Shown one piece after another: positions 12,951 through 24,164 of a stretch of DNA of 64,000 bases. The stretch is from positions 9,566,001 through 9,630,000 of the forward strand of contig OZ005615.1 of the NCBI GenBank assembly GCA_963930655.1, given 5' to 3'. The translations under genes and the position numbers were made by a program. Every line of letters begins with the position of its first letter. Position 1 is the first letter of the stretch. The DNA comes from Myrica gale. Taxonomy: Eukaryota; Streptophyta; Magnoliopsida; Fagales; Myricaceae. The notes beneath the pieces are model-generated. The model saw only the letters and a list, made by a program, of their open reading frames with translations. It did no database searches and was not told the DNA's origin.

Positions 12951-14499
12951 TGCTGTTGTGGCTCTGATACTTGTTTTGAAAGTGACCCAGTTCTAATAGA
13001 CAATTGCTTTATCCGAAAAGGGGATTCTTGATCTCATTTTCAAGAAAATCAATTGCCAACTTCATTCATCCTTTGGGTGAATATATTGTCCTCATGCCTC
13101 TTGTCAAATCTAGTAGCATGGCTAGGGTTTTGCCATCCAAAATTTGCCAAAGGAATTATGCCATCAGTGTGGCCATTCTCCAATGTGCTCATGATGTTTC
13201 AGACTGGAAGGCCAGATACCTCAGAATGTTTCCATTGTTCGCCTTCAACTTCCAGACCCTACACTTTGTTAACGCCAGTGTCGTGATATGCAAGACAAAC
13301 AGTGGAAAGGAGGATGTGCGGAGGAGAATGGAGACAAAAGGCATATAAGAAGAGTTTATAAGTTCTAACCAATTAGGCTTTTATATCTTTCTGGTTTCCA
13401 ACCCACCGGTTGATGTGCTATAATCCAACAGTAGCTTTCAAGATTCATCTGATGGATTATTTACACGAACACCTTGTTTGAGTTTCTATATATACCTTTA
13501 TTTTCGAAATAATAAAAAAATCGTTGAGCCGTTCTTTTTTCTTTTTGTCCCCATTCCCAAAATGGGTGTTACATAGCCAGTATATGACTTGAAAAGAGAC
13601 GTCTCTGGATCATCCAAAGGTCCCTCTTGTCCCTCAGAGGATAAACTTAACATAAGCAGCAGTAACAAAACCTGTTAGCAACACTAAATGGGGAAAAGAT
13701 GGCACATGTCTAGTTTCTTTATCAACTTCAGTTTCTTGTATGCTACACAATAATATCACATCACCACGGAACATATCCTATAGACACGTAGTATGCTCTC
13801 GGAGTAGCTTCAGCTATTTTGGAAAACATTTGGATGGTTTTTCTGTGAGGGATTCTCAAAGGAACGAACAATCAAGCAATATAAGCAACCATGTCTCTAA
13901 GGACATGCTGGCTTAAAATATGTCATCAAAGTGCAGAGTTAGGCAACCTGATAGTCTACAGTGAAACCTCTAAAATCAGTTGTTTGCATAATTTTTGGTG
14001 GTCCATATACCCTGACGATAAATTGAAAACAAGAAGTAGTTATGAAACCAGTCTGCCCCACTCTAGAGCCTGTTGCTGCCTAGGACCTATACAACTGTTC
14101 GGTTTGCAGTGGTTAGTAGTGCTTGTTTGCCAATTGTAGCCCTATTTTATGGGCTTAAGAATAGATCTAGTGCTTTGTGGAACGGGCCTGTGCTCCATTC
14201 AAGTGAGTCCCCTGGGAGTGGTTCCGTTTCTGAGTACCCTGTACTTGCTTTGAGGATCTGTTCGCAGGGCTTTCTATGTATTGCTCCCTGCGGGTTTGTG
14301 TTGTTTGTATGTTAAGTAAGATGTGTTGCTAGATTCAGCTGCAAGGTTTGTGTAGTGGAGATGTAACTCCCTACATGGGTTGTCTACATGGTTTATCCCC
14401 TACCTGTTGCGTAGTTCCTTTGTCATCAATACACATTCCTAACTTAACCCAAAAGAAAGTCGGAATATAAAAAGGGCACACAAAAGATGACACTAGTGA
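12951..14499. other. Intergenic region between RING gene and coiled-coil pseudogene
   Basis: No intact gene was recognised. The minus strand of roughly 13030-13290 reads as a longer frame broken by stops and could be a decayed exon, but no family was recognised. Around 14040-14400 the DNA is GC-richer and may be the 3' part of the degraded gene next door. Confidence 0.4.
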
Positions 14500-17400
14500 C
14501 CTGTCTTTATCTTGTCCTGCGCCTTGACCAGGTGGAACTTTTATTTGGTTGGTTTCTGCAGACAGCTCCTCATCAGATTGCATTGTGTTGTAGTCTTCGT
14601 GTTTCTGCCATTTGTGAAAACTACAAAGCCAAAAAATCTGTTTCATGCTAATGTTGACAATATCAAATAAGGGAAGCAGGAAACTAGCTGACACACCCAG
14701 AGAAAACCTTAATGCGTCAAGGGCAGAAGTACTTATGGCTTTGAATTCGTGATGATGAGTAAAACTTGCACTGGTGGAATTATTCTGGTCCGTTTTTACT
14801 TCTTTCTTTTGTCTCAGCTTTATCTTCAAGAGCCTGAGCTCTTTGTAGGCACTCTTGTTTTTCTGCTTGAAGATATTTTATTTCTCTGAAATTGGCTATT
14901 TGCTCTCTTTGTCCTGGCAAGCTCATTTTTCAGTTTAGCAGCCTGAGCACATAATTCTTCTCTTGCAATTATATCCCACTCCAACCGCAAAACCTTTTCC
15001 TCACCTCTACCAAAATGGACCAGAAGCACCCATTGCTCAGATAGAACAAGCATTATTTTGGGTCCATGCCTTGATATCTTCCATTAGATGTCTTCACCAC
15101 TCTGGTCAATGATCATGCTTATCAACATTAAAGAGGAAGTCCAAATCTCATAATCGCACTGAGCATACTTCCACTTTACTACGTTTGCAATCCTCTGATT
15201 CAGATAAAGCATTCTTCATGCTACAGATTTTCTGAATATTTAAGATCCTCTCAGCCTTCATTTCTTCATTGTCTCCAGCCAATATCTGGAATGAAGCTTC
15301 CAGTCTTTCAGTTTCAAGTTTGGTCTCAGTGAGTGATCTCTTAAGAGCCAAAACTTCATCTTGAATTTAGAAAAAAAAAAAAAACTTCATCTTGAAGCAT
15401 TTTTTTTTCTTTAAAACCTTAAGACTGGAAATGTCTTCTGCTACATGTAGCCTCTTGAATTCAGAAGATTTTAGCTGTAACTCAAGTCCTCTGACGATGC
15501 TTTTTAGCCTACTTTCATTAGATTTAGCATCTTCCAACAATCTTAGAGCCCTTCTGTGATCAGCCACAAGAACTTCTTGGTTTTGCTTGCAGGCCACGAG
15601 GTCACTTGTAAGCCCTGACACCTTTGTTTCAAATTCCATTCGGAGAATATCAAGCTTTTTCTCATGTGTCTTAAACTTTTTCTCGGACTTCCTGAAGTGC
15701 ACATTCAAGCATAGATTTTTCAGCCCGCAGACTCCACACCTCATGTACAGCTTCTGAAGCTGTGATCTTCTTTTCTGCGAATATCTGTTTAGTGCGCAAC
15801 CTGTCTTTGAAGTCCTCAACTTCAACTTTTTTCTCCATGTACATTTGATTCAACAGGCTCTCCTCGAGAACGATTGTCTGTTTATGTTTTCTGTTTTCCC
15901 GAATTAATGCATCAAGTTCTGAATTTACTTCCTTTTCTTTTCTGGCAACTTCTTCTAGCATTAAAGAAACTTTCACCTCCAATGCTTCAACTTCGTTTAA
16001 CACGTCAGAAAAAAATTTCTGTGATTCCTGTAGTTCTGCTTCGAAGACTGTACATTGCTCACGTAATTCCATGTTTTTTTTTCCTTAGGTCTCCATTTGA
16101 TTTCTGAAGTGAGGAACACTCTTCACATAGACTTCCAGTCATTAATTCTAAGTTTGAATTCGCTAATTTCTGATACCCTTCTTGAGCTTCTAACCACTGG
16201 TTTTGCATGTTTTGCAACTTCTGTTTCATTTCAACTTTTTGTTTCTCTGTTTGAGTTTCCAATCTCCGAATCTCATCCTGCAGACTCATAGCATTAGTCT
16301 GTAGTTTTTGTATTATCAAACGACTTGACTCCCTCTCATCGGTCAAACATCTTAATACAGATTGCAAGCCAAATACTCGTTCTGGTAACTGCACATTTTC
16401 CACTTCTAGTTCTGACAAGTGGACTTCCAAGTCATGTCTCTCGCTTTCCACCTTTTGTATTGCCCGTTATTCTTCTCTGGAAATACATCTAGAGACTTCA
16501 CCGTCAGGATCATGTGCTTTCTCCTTGAAACGCTCCAGTTATGTATTCCCAGGATCTGCAAATTGTTTCTCTAAGTTTTTGGTGGACACTTTTTGGACAA
16601 AGATTTCCTTCTTTTTCAGTTCCTCTTCAAGCTCATATGTTTGGAATTCCAGCTCGGTTTCTTCAGGTTCTGAGGTAGAAGAAAGATCATCGTTAGAAGA
16701 GACACCAGATATCTGAAAATCCTTTCCTGATTCCATGATCTTATATTGAAGCTCTGCGTTTTCAGCTGTAAGCCCACTCTGATTTGCCTCGAGGTCTTGC
16801 ACCTTTTGCTTCAAAGCCTGAATTTCTTTGATAAAACTGCGTTCATCTCCACTTTCGAGTTCCATTTTCCATTGATCTTGAGCAACAAGAGCTTCAGATA
16901 GTTTTGCTTCCAAATTGATGATATCTTCTTCTTTTACGGTTAATCTGTCTCCATTCTGCCTCACACTGCATTAGAATTTGAGTCTTAGAACTTCGTTTTG
17001 TCTCTATCTCACTGTCCTTCTCTTCCAGATTTTTCTTCAGGTGCTGAATGGTACTTTCCAATTTCTTTTGGAATTCCTGCAATTGTTGTAGCTGAAGCTC
17101 TAAATTCTGATAGTTCTCTGATTTCATCTCTTCATGCTGATTACTTATTGTGCAGTCAACGGTACCGGATTCTAGATATGATTCACAAGGGACCTTTCTC
17201 ATCTCCTTGTCTAAAAATTGCTTGCTTGAACTGCCGTGATGTTCATCGCTATACTTCTACACGTTTTCAGAAGTGGACTTAGCCAATGAGCCATTATTGA
17301 TTTCCATTTTCTGCATTTCTATGGTACTCTCTAGCTCTTGAAGAATAGAAAAAAGCTCAATGTTTGATTCTTGGGTCTTCCTTAGCTGCAAGGCCAAGAT

Positions 17401-17757
17401 TGCATTTGATTCTTTCTGATACTTTAGCTCGTCTTTTAGTTCCTTTTGTATTCGATCCATATCTTCAGCTTGAAACTTCAGATTTTCAGCGGCAGTTTGC
17501 TGCACAATCGAGTCCTCCAATAAAATTTTCAAGACTCACCTGGTATTTTGACTGGTCAGATAATTCCCTTTGCAATCTTTCCAGATCAATCATTACCTTT
17601 CGAGCGGTTTGATCCCACATCTGGGACTCTGCCTGAAGCAACTCAATTGTAACTTCTGCAGCATCCAGAAGCACCTTAGGTGAAGCAGTACACTGCACTG
17701 GTAATGTGGCAGCAGCGTGTGAATATTGACCAAAGTTTTCTATTTGTTCATGACTGT
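14500..17757 (-). pseudogene. Degenerate EEIG1/EHBP1-type long coiled-coil protein
   Basis: Reading down the minus strand from 17757, a chain of overlapping frames in all three phases gives heptad-rich coiled coil: CTASPKVLLDAAEVTIELL near 17690, [14 protein letters not shown] near 16340, [16 protein letters not shown] near 16110, and KKEVKTDQNNSTSAS near 14790. The order and phrasing agree with the central and C-terminal part of plant 'myosin heavy chain-related/sporulation-specific' proteins such as Arabidopsis At1g22060 (recalled). At least seven frame changes or stops occur, for example near 16965, 16455, 16065, 15360 and 15060. Near 17540 the words CAG/GTGAGT, a splice donor, run straight into later coding sequence, so part of an intron and exon has been deleted. 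The N-terminal C2-like domain is missing; homology stops at 17757, where copia-like DNA begins. A functional product is very unlikely. Confidence 0.82.
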
Positions 17758-17759
17758 TA

Positions 17760-19042
17760 ATGTTATTGACAAATTTCGTTTCAAATTTGAGTTGTAATAT
17801 TTGAATTATTTAGATAAGAGTTTGTATAAGTGTTCAAGATGTCTCCTAAGAAGATTAGGATTGAAGAACGTTCGAATTTTGAAAGAAGAGTTCAAATTCG
17901 CGAAGTGTGATCTGATCTTAAAATCTCTCAAGTTTATCTCCGGAATATGAGCTTCACTTGATCTTCGCCTGACCTTAGCTCGAGCGACATTGACATTTTT
18001 CCATACAGTAAATTTCGCTCTAGATTAGCTCGAGCTAAATTGGCATTTTTTCATAGTGTATTTCGCCCTAACTTCGCCCTAGCCTCTTCCAAGTTGATTA
18101 CCTAAGTTATTTCCTTCATTCTTTGGCGTCTTATGCTTGAGTGAAACATTCTTTGAGACCTTTGCACCTAAAATGTTTATATTTTCTCTCTCCTACATCA
18201 ATCACCATCGAAACCAATCTCTCGTGAGAAGCCTTCAGAGAGATTAAGGAGATTGGCAGTCGGAGTTACCGGTATTGAAGAGATTTACAAGAAGAACCTC
18301 AGAAGGCTGAGGGTTAACCGTAAGGGAGCGGGTCTAGGTTGGATTACCTAGATTATTACTTCAGGATTATCAGAGTCAAGCAACTGGATGTTGCTCGTGT
18401 CTGAGTCACCGGTGTAAGGTTTATCTTCTAGTGAATTTTTCGTGGCTGCTAGCTCGGAGTGATTTTTTCCTTTGATAAGGTTTTCCACTTCGTCATCAAA
18501 TCTCGTGTCTTGGTGTGTGATTGATTTACTATTTCTGATTGATATGTTTCTTTGATATTTGTTTTAATATTCCGCTGCATATTTGTTGATTGTTAAATAT
18601 TTTGCAGATCTAGATGAGACTCTTTTAGGACTTGTTCTAAAATTTTCTATTCATAGAAAAAGAAAGTATCAACACCTATTCACCCCATCTAGGTGTTCTT
18701 TAGGGTATAAACAGATTTTTCAATGACAATGGTTTCCTACGCTTGTAATCCTTGAAGTAGAGGATATCATTAGGTGGGTCCCATTGTGATACGTCAGCAT
18801 TACCATGTCAGTAGGGTTCCGGTTAGTGCCACGTCATCAGAGAATGTTCTGGGAGAATCATAATATTCTAATTGGGAAATATTCCAAAAGATTCTGGTTT
18901 TGTTCCAGCGGTTTTTGGCCGGTTTAGGAGACTTTTGGCTAATTTTCGAGCAGGTCAAGCCATTTCTTAAGATTTTGGGTCATCATGGATCCATTAGTGG
19001 AGTCAGAATTTTGAAATTCTACCTCAATTAGTGTGAACTGAG
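17760..19042 (+). mobile_element. Ty1/copia 5' LTR/leader remnant
   Basis: This segment sits between the coiled-coil pseudogene and a plus-strand copia gag. It includes a C-rich phrase (CTATTCACCCCATCTAGGTG, 18684-18703) of a kind I associate with the LTR or leader region of plant copia elements, plus long untranslated sequence running to the gag ATG at 19043. Two imperfect copies of a roughly 57-bp unit (TAGCTCGAGC...CATTTTT) lie at about 17976-18080. I could not find a perfect primer-binding site or the partner LTR, so the borders are approximate. Confidence 0.5.
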
Positions 19043-19660
19043 ATGACGGAGAGTACGGTTACCAATATGATGATGTTTTCTGCTACAAATTACATGAGCT
19101 GGAAGCCACGGATGGAGGATATCCTTTATACAAAGGATATGTACGATCCATTGGAGAACGAGAGCAAAAAATCGGAGGGGATTGATGAGGCAAAGTGGAA
19201 GAAGATCAACCAGAAGACTATAAGGTTGATTCGTTAGTGAATCGGGTCAGAGGTATTCCATCACGTAGCCAAAGAAACAAGTGCTTTTGCACTATGTGAG
19301 AAGTTTGAGACAATGTATCAGTCGAAGACTTCGTGGAATAAAACGCTACTAATGAGGAGGCTTGTGAATATGAAGCTGCGAAACGAAATTTTAGAGGCGG
19401 AACATACCAGTGAGTTCCAAAACCTTATCAATCAATTGAACAGCGTCGAAATGACTTTCAACAATGAGGTTCAAGTTTTACTGCTCCTGAGTTCCTTGCC
19501 AAACAGTTGGGAAACTCTTGTTGTTTCTCTCGAAAATTCAGCACCGAATGGAAAATTGACAATGTAGTTGGTCAAGGATGCTTTATTCAATGAAGATGCA
19601 CAAATGAAGGAGATGAAGACTTATGACAATAGAGGATCACATTATTCGAGCCCAAGACGC
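19043..19660 (+). pseudogene. Ty1/copia gag fragment with internal stops
   Basis: The frame from the ATG at 19043 reads NYMSWKPRMEDILYTKDMYD, then continues after TAG/TGA stops near 19235-19241 with ETMYQSKTSWNKTLLMRRLV and LLLLSSLPNSWETLVVSL. This is the UBN2-type gag of plant copia elements, which forms the virus-like particle coat. A further stop follows at 19565, and the frame ends before the expected zinc knuckle. No protease, integrase or reverse transcriptase follows, so the element is dead. Confidence 0.85.
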
Positions 19661-20490
19661 CATGAGACATAGGGTTGAGCAAACCAGCCCTACTAAGACA
19701 TTTAATTTCAAAGCCCATGACGCATTGGACATGCTATTTTTAGCCCAGGACGTCCTGTGTTATTTTTTACATGCCCAGAATGTCCTGGGCATGGACATCC
19801 TCTCTCTCTCTCTCTCTCTCTTTTTCTCTCTCTGCCCATTGCTCATGTGTCCCTTCTCCTATAACACAAATCTCTATTTATAGGAAAAGATACTAAGAGA
19901 AAATCCTAAACTTGGAGTGGAGAGGAAGTAAACTTCCTTTCCAAATTTACTTCTATTTCAATCTACCTTATATGGGTATGGACCCCAACAATTCTCCCCC
20001 TCCATACCCATAAAAGAATAATTCATTCATGACATCTTTTTGGTAGAGTGCATCCCGGGCTCTCATCAATAGAACCTTCCTGCAACTTTGGTGTTTGTTG
20101 CTCCCTTTGCTCACTACCCATTGCATCATTCCTCTACTGACACTTCAACATCGTCCTTGTTTCCAGAAGACCAACCACACTCCCATCCGAGTGTCCTACA
20201 CCCCCGCCTAGGGTGCCCGCATCCCCAACTTGTACCGCCGGACTCATGCAAAACAGTATATCCCCCTGCTCTTGCATCTCCACCGGCTGATACCAAGCAC
20301 CTCTACGTGCTACACGACGTCAGAGTCATCAATCATCAGTAAGACTTCTGATGATTTTTCTTTCTCTGCTTTGTACTCTGGACAATTCCGCTTGATATGC
20401 CCCTCTTGGTCACAATAGAAGCAGGTAATCTTGCGACCCTTTCCTCTGGATGTATCCCGGCCTCCTCCTGTGGTTGATGTTGTAAGGTGA
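19660..20490 (-). mobile_element. Internally deleted copia element, 3' half
   Basis: On the minus strand, 20490-20340 encodes a basic linker and gag zinc knuckle (CFYCDQEGHIKRNC, CX2CX4HX4C), followed by KAEKEKSSEVLLMIDD. After about 330 bp of non-coding sequence comes a purine tract (GGAGGGGGAGAAT, about 19991-20004) directly before TGTTGGGGTCCATACCC, whose TG starts a probable 3' LTR at 19990. The LTR carries a TATA-like CTATAAATAG near 19873-19882. Protease, integrase and reverse transcriptase are absent, so the element is a deletion derivative. The lower border (about 19660) is uncertain because it abuts the plus-strand gag. Confidence 0.65.
19799..19820. repeat. (TC)n microsatellite
   Basis: Eleven TC units lie inside the probable minus-strand copia LTR. 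The tract is likely length-variable. Confidence 0.9.
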
Positions 20491-21684
20491 TTTTTGATAA
20501 TTTATTAGAGATTGGAGGTAAGTACTTATGTTGGTTCTATTAATTTTTGACAAGTTAAAAGTGAAATTAGTGGTGAAAGAAGCACTGCTCTTCCAAGTTT
20601 CCCGAATGATGAATGATGCGTATCCTGTCTAGAGTTGCAATCAAATTGGGTCGATCAGTCGATGCTTTAACGCTCGGCAATTTATCGTCTGAGGACTATA
20701 CCGTTTTCTGTTTGGGCCTTTAGTTGTGAAGGCAAGCTATCTTTTTGTTATTCCCCATAAGGTATTCTTGTTTTACATTTTCTTGTACGCCCAGTTATCT
20801 GTTTGATGGGCCGAAGGTTGATCACGGGAAACAAGCCTGTTTCACTGTTTGTTCAAGTATTGAACGACATCCGAGACGCATGGAAAAACCAGGCAGACTG
20901 GGCTCAATAATATTTTAATAATTTCTTTGTCAAGTATGTCAACACATGGCAGCGCAAACATTCACGTGTTATATTAGAGAGTTATTAGGGTTGCAATATT
21001 ACTATTGTAATAAAAAATTTATAAATAAAAAAATGTTGTAATCTTATCCTTTTATTAATAAACATATCAATATATCCAGTTAGTTATTCTCTAAATGTAG
21101 ATTTACAGACTAAACTACTTGAATTTTATGTCTCATTTATTTCTCTAATTTTTTTAGTTAAATAAGTAAAATTAATTTATAAAAAGAAAATCCATATAAA
21201 ACCAATACGTACGATGAAGTAAGGAGAAAATACATATTGATCCGTGCCAATGCCGCTAGTAAATAATACATAGAAAAAGTTAATAGTTCGAAGATTGCTG
21301 AGAAGCTTCTTCTTTCATCGCCGTCCTGATGGCTGCAGCCAACTGATCGTAGGCTTCACCCCAGGCAGAGCCCATCTGATCACCTCCAACTCTCTCCAAC
21401 TGCCTCTTTGATTGTTCAATCCGTAAGAAGATGATCGGAAAACACACAAGGGATTACGTACGAACCTTAAAAGTAAAGAGTAAAGATCACCATGATCTGT
21501 ATACCTCGAAATGAGGATCGATGACTCCTTTCTTGAGATGGACGAGACCGACCAGGTACTCCAAAGTCCTATCGGCCACCACCACCTCGCCTTTCTCCAG
21601 GAGTTGATTAGCTGACTCGCATGTCTTGATGCATATATGTTTTCATTCATTCATTCAGAGAGTGAAATCAATTCTAAATTATAG
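20491..21684. other. Intergenic; weak minus-strand exon-like fragments
   Basis: No complete gene. The minus strand of 21500-21640 reads ESANQLLEKGEVVVADRTLE and more, ending at a GTATAC donor-like site. The minus strand of 21310-21425 reads SKRQLERVGGDQMGSAWGEA and more. Together they look like two exons of a small gene or a gene remnant. No start, stop-to-stop model or family could be recognised. Confidence 0.35.
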
Positions 21685-22107
21685 ATTACATGCACAGCGG
21701 ATCTAGCCGCCCCATTGCTCTAAAAATCTCTATAAAAAAAAAAAAATATTTTTTTAATTTTTTAATATGGCCGCCCCTTTAGAAATTTGATACATCCTCA
21801 AACATTGTTTGACTTATGAAAATAGCAGTTAAATCTAAGAATATAATGTTGCCCCACTAACTATCAACCGATACTCTAGAGGTTTAGTTAATGGTTTGAA
21901 GGAGCAGATCTAACTGCTTTGCTGTTGTTACCTTAAATTGCGTACTGGCCAACACTATTTTGATAGGCTAAAATTAAAATTTTTTGGAGAACAAAATAAA
22001 ATTTAGATTTTAGGTAAGGGGGAAAGAAAATAAAAAACAGTACATGAGGAAAAAGCAGGTGCACTTGTAAATTATAATTTATCATGTCTATTTTTTCTTA
22101 AATTCAG

Positions 22108-22330
22108 GGAAACCCGGATCATCACCATTTCATTTACCTCTCGAGGTCCGGTTAAAGATAGCGAGAGGAGTAGCCCGAGAACTGTCTCACATCCACTAGA
22201 AGAAACACATTTATGACTCCATTAAACTCAGCAATGTCCTCATAAACACTGACATGAAGCCTATAATCACCGACTTTGGGCTCGAGCGCCTCCTCTTAGG
22301 CAACACCAACCACAAAAAAAGCAGTTCAGC
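22108..22330 (+). pseudogene. LRR receptor-like kinase fragment inside hAT element
   Basis: An intron acceptor (ATTCAG) at 22107 leads into RKPGSSPFHLPLEVRLKIAR, then KLSNVLINTDMKPIITDFGL and ERLLLGNTNHKKSSS. This is the kinase catalytic-loop-to-activation-segment region of plant LRR receptor-like kinases. The DFG motif is present. The usual HGN(I/L)KPSN loop has decayed to YDSIKLSN, and a TAG stop replaces the codon before KKH. Only about 70 codons remain, in one exon, and the next recognisable coding sequence belongs to the transposase. It has no catalytic competence. The family is clear; the exact source gene is not. Confidence 0.8.
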
Positions 22331-22374
22331 CTGATTTTTGGCAGGTCAAAGATCAATGATAGCAATAATACTAG

Positions 22375-23038
22375 CGAGGGCATCCAATACATCTTCATTA
22401 CTGGTGCCCATTATGGAAGACATTACTCCAACTCGCAATGGGGCTCGGCGTGGAGGGCAAACAATTACTTATTTCCATCGTTTTCATGTGGAGGTGTTTT
22501 TTCAAGTTATTGATTTGATCGCTTATGAGATGGATCTTATTTCACAGAAGCAAATACATAGTTACTTATTTATATAGCATGTATTGATCCAAGAAACTCA
22601 TGCTCAGCGTTTGATCATGCTAAATTACTCCGTCTTGCCAAGCTTTATCAAGAAGATTTCTCAGCAATTGATCGTGTTGTACTTAGAGATCAATTTCGAA
22701 ACTATATTTATGATGTGATAAGTCATTATGTTTTTTCTGGGCTTCAAGATGTTAGAGGTCTTGCTGCGAAGATTGTTGAGACAATAAAACATACTCTATA
22801 TCCATTGGTTTATCAGCTTATTGAGTTAGCATTGGTCTTACCAATTGCAACTGCAACCATTGAGAGAGTGTTATCTGCAATGAAGTTTATCAAAACTGAC
22901 TTGCGTAATAAGATGAAAGATGAATTAATGAATAATTTTATGGTGGTATATATCGAGAAGAAAATTTTTGAAACTATTGAGAATGAAGCTATTTTACAAT
23001 GTTTTCAGAAGATGTCACCTCTCAGTATCAGCAAATAG
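22375..23038 (+). pseudogene. hAT transposase C-terminal fragment
   Basis: Coding similarity starts with RRGGQTITYFHRFHVEVFFQ, changes frame near 22555, and continues as ACIDPRNSCSAFDHAKLLRL to the hAT dimerisation domain: LALVLPIATATIERVLSAMK, then KTDLRNKMKDELMNNFMVVY, stop at 23036-23038. This is the TTF-zinc-finger/hAT transposase class common in plants. The N-terminal zinc finger, DUF4371 region and most catalytic residues are absent. The dimerisation domain alone is intact for about 107 codons. Confidence 0.85.
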
Positions 23039-23230
23039 TTCGGTAAGTGTATTTCAATATTTTTAGTATTTCAATATTTTTAGTATTTTTAGTCCTTAAT
23101 TTTTGATATTTTAACTCTTAAGACATTTTTTATATTACGTAGTATTTTTTTGTTGTCATTTTTCTTTAGGAGTTTGCCCTCCTTAGATTGCATTCCTGGT
23201 TCCGCCACTGATTACATGCATGGTCGTGAA

Positions 23231-23716
23231 TGTTGAAATGTGTAGTTCCACATTGCTTAAACAATGTGGGCAAGTGAGTTTAGTAGCTTATAAATAAGTC
23301 CTTCATGTAACATTTTAAAATATAAGTGAGATATAATAAATTCAATTGGATTTTTCCATAATTGAATGTCTCACTTATCAAAGTTTAAATTTTTATTTCT
23401 AACATGGTATGGGAGCAAGGTTTTCAGCATTAGTCCGGTTACCTTTTGGCGACCTCCCGAATTTGTACCGGCGACCACCCGACATCAGTACCAGCAACAA
23501 TCCGGCATTGGACCGGACCTTTGTTATTATTATTTTTCTTGTATTTTTTTTGTAACTCCAAACTCAAGGTTTGTCCACCTTAAGTTTGCGGGGGAGTGTT
23601 GAAATGTGTAGTCCCACAGTTTTTCTTATCAATTGGGTATTCCTATAATTGGATGTCTCACTTATCAATATAAATATTTTTTCTTTTCTCCAGTTCAAAA
23701 TTTTTTATTTCTAACA
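23231..23716 (+). mobile_element. TRIM retrotransposon, complete, 486 bp
   Basis: The 5' LTR (23231-23404) begins TGTTGAAATGTGTAG and ends TTTCTAACA. A primer-binding site follows directly (TGGTATGGGAGC, 23405-23416, a mutated form of the initiator-Met tRNA complement). A purine tract (GCGGGGGAG, 23588-23596) precedes the 3' LTR (23597-23716). The 3' LTR is about 54 bp shorter because of an internal deletion. The 5-bp GTGAA flanks both ends (23226-23230 and 23717-23721). There is no coding capacity. It sits 20 bp beyond the right end of the hAT element. Confidence 0.88.
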
Positions 23717-23721
23717 GTGAA

Positions 23722-24164
23722 CATTGGGGTATAAAGTGCTTCCTACAATATTCCTATACATATTTGTATTAGACTACGATGATGATAAATATATTGGAAG
23801 ACACTCACCATCTTGAAAACCATTACAGCGTGGGCCTTGAGCTTATGATTGTTTTGAGGTATTTCATCAGTCTTTCAGGAAGGAGAACATGTCTTTGGAC
23901 GCCGGTGCGATATCTAGTATTACACTGTTCTCATATTCTCTTTCTTTAAAAAAAAAAAAATATATTTGTAACTTTTAGAACTTTTTAAGAGATAGAGTTT
24001 TAATGAAAATTGTAGATTTTTGAATATTTAAAATTGAATTTTGAATTTTTTTAGTCCTATTAAATGTGTTATTAAAATTATCAAAATTAAAAATGACATG
24101 TTATTATTCAATATTCAAGGCCAAAATTTGTATTTCAAAATTTGAATAATAATTTTTTATGGAA
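23722..24164. other. Intergenic, nothing recognised
   Basis: AT-rich unique-looking sequence with poly-A/T runs. No gene, LTR or inverted repeat was identified. Confidence 0.4.

Larger units (their letters stand above)
21693..23210 (+). mobile_element. hAT-type element with 8-bp target duplication
   Basis: The 8-mer ATTACATG stands immediately before (21685-21692) and after (23211-23218) this 1518-bp segment, the duplication length made by hAT transposases. The left end reads CACAGCGGATCTAGCC. The right end, reverse-complemented, reads CAGTGGCGGAACCAGG. These match as imperfect terminal inverted repeats of the plant CAGTGGCGGA class. Inside are a receptor-kinase fragment (22108-22330) and the C-terminal part of a hAT transposase (about 22375-23038). 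The transposase is incomplete and frameshifted, so the copy could move only with help from another source. Two other copies of its right end occur in the window (about 42490-42640 minus and 54795-54968 plus). Confidence 0.8.

Noticed and set aside
12800-13003. Minus-strand frame with a long poly-lysine run
   Set aside because: It is the translation of a (TTC)n microsatellite, with no other coding signal.
13004-13348. 114-codon plus-strand frame
   Set aside because: No recognisable domain. The opposite strand shows a more protein-like but stop-interrupted frame, which is also unassigned.
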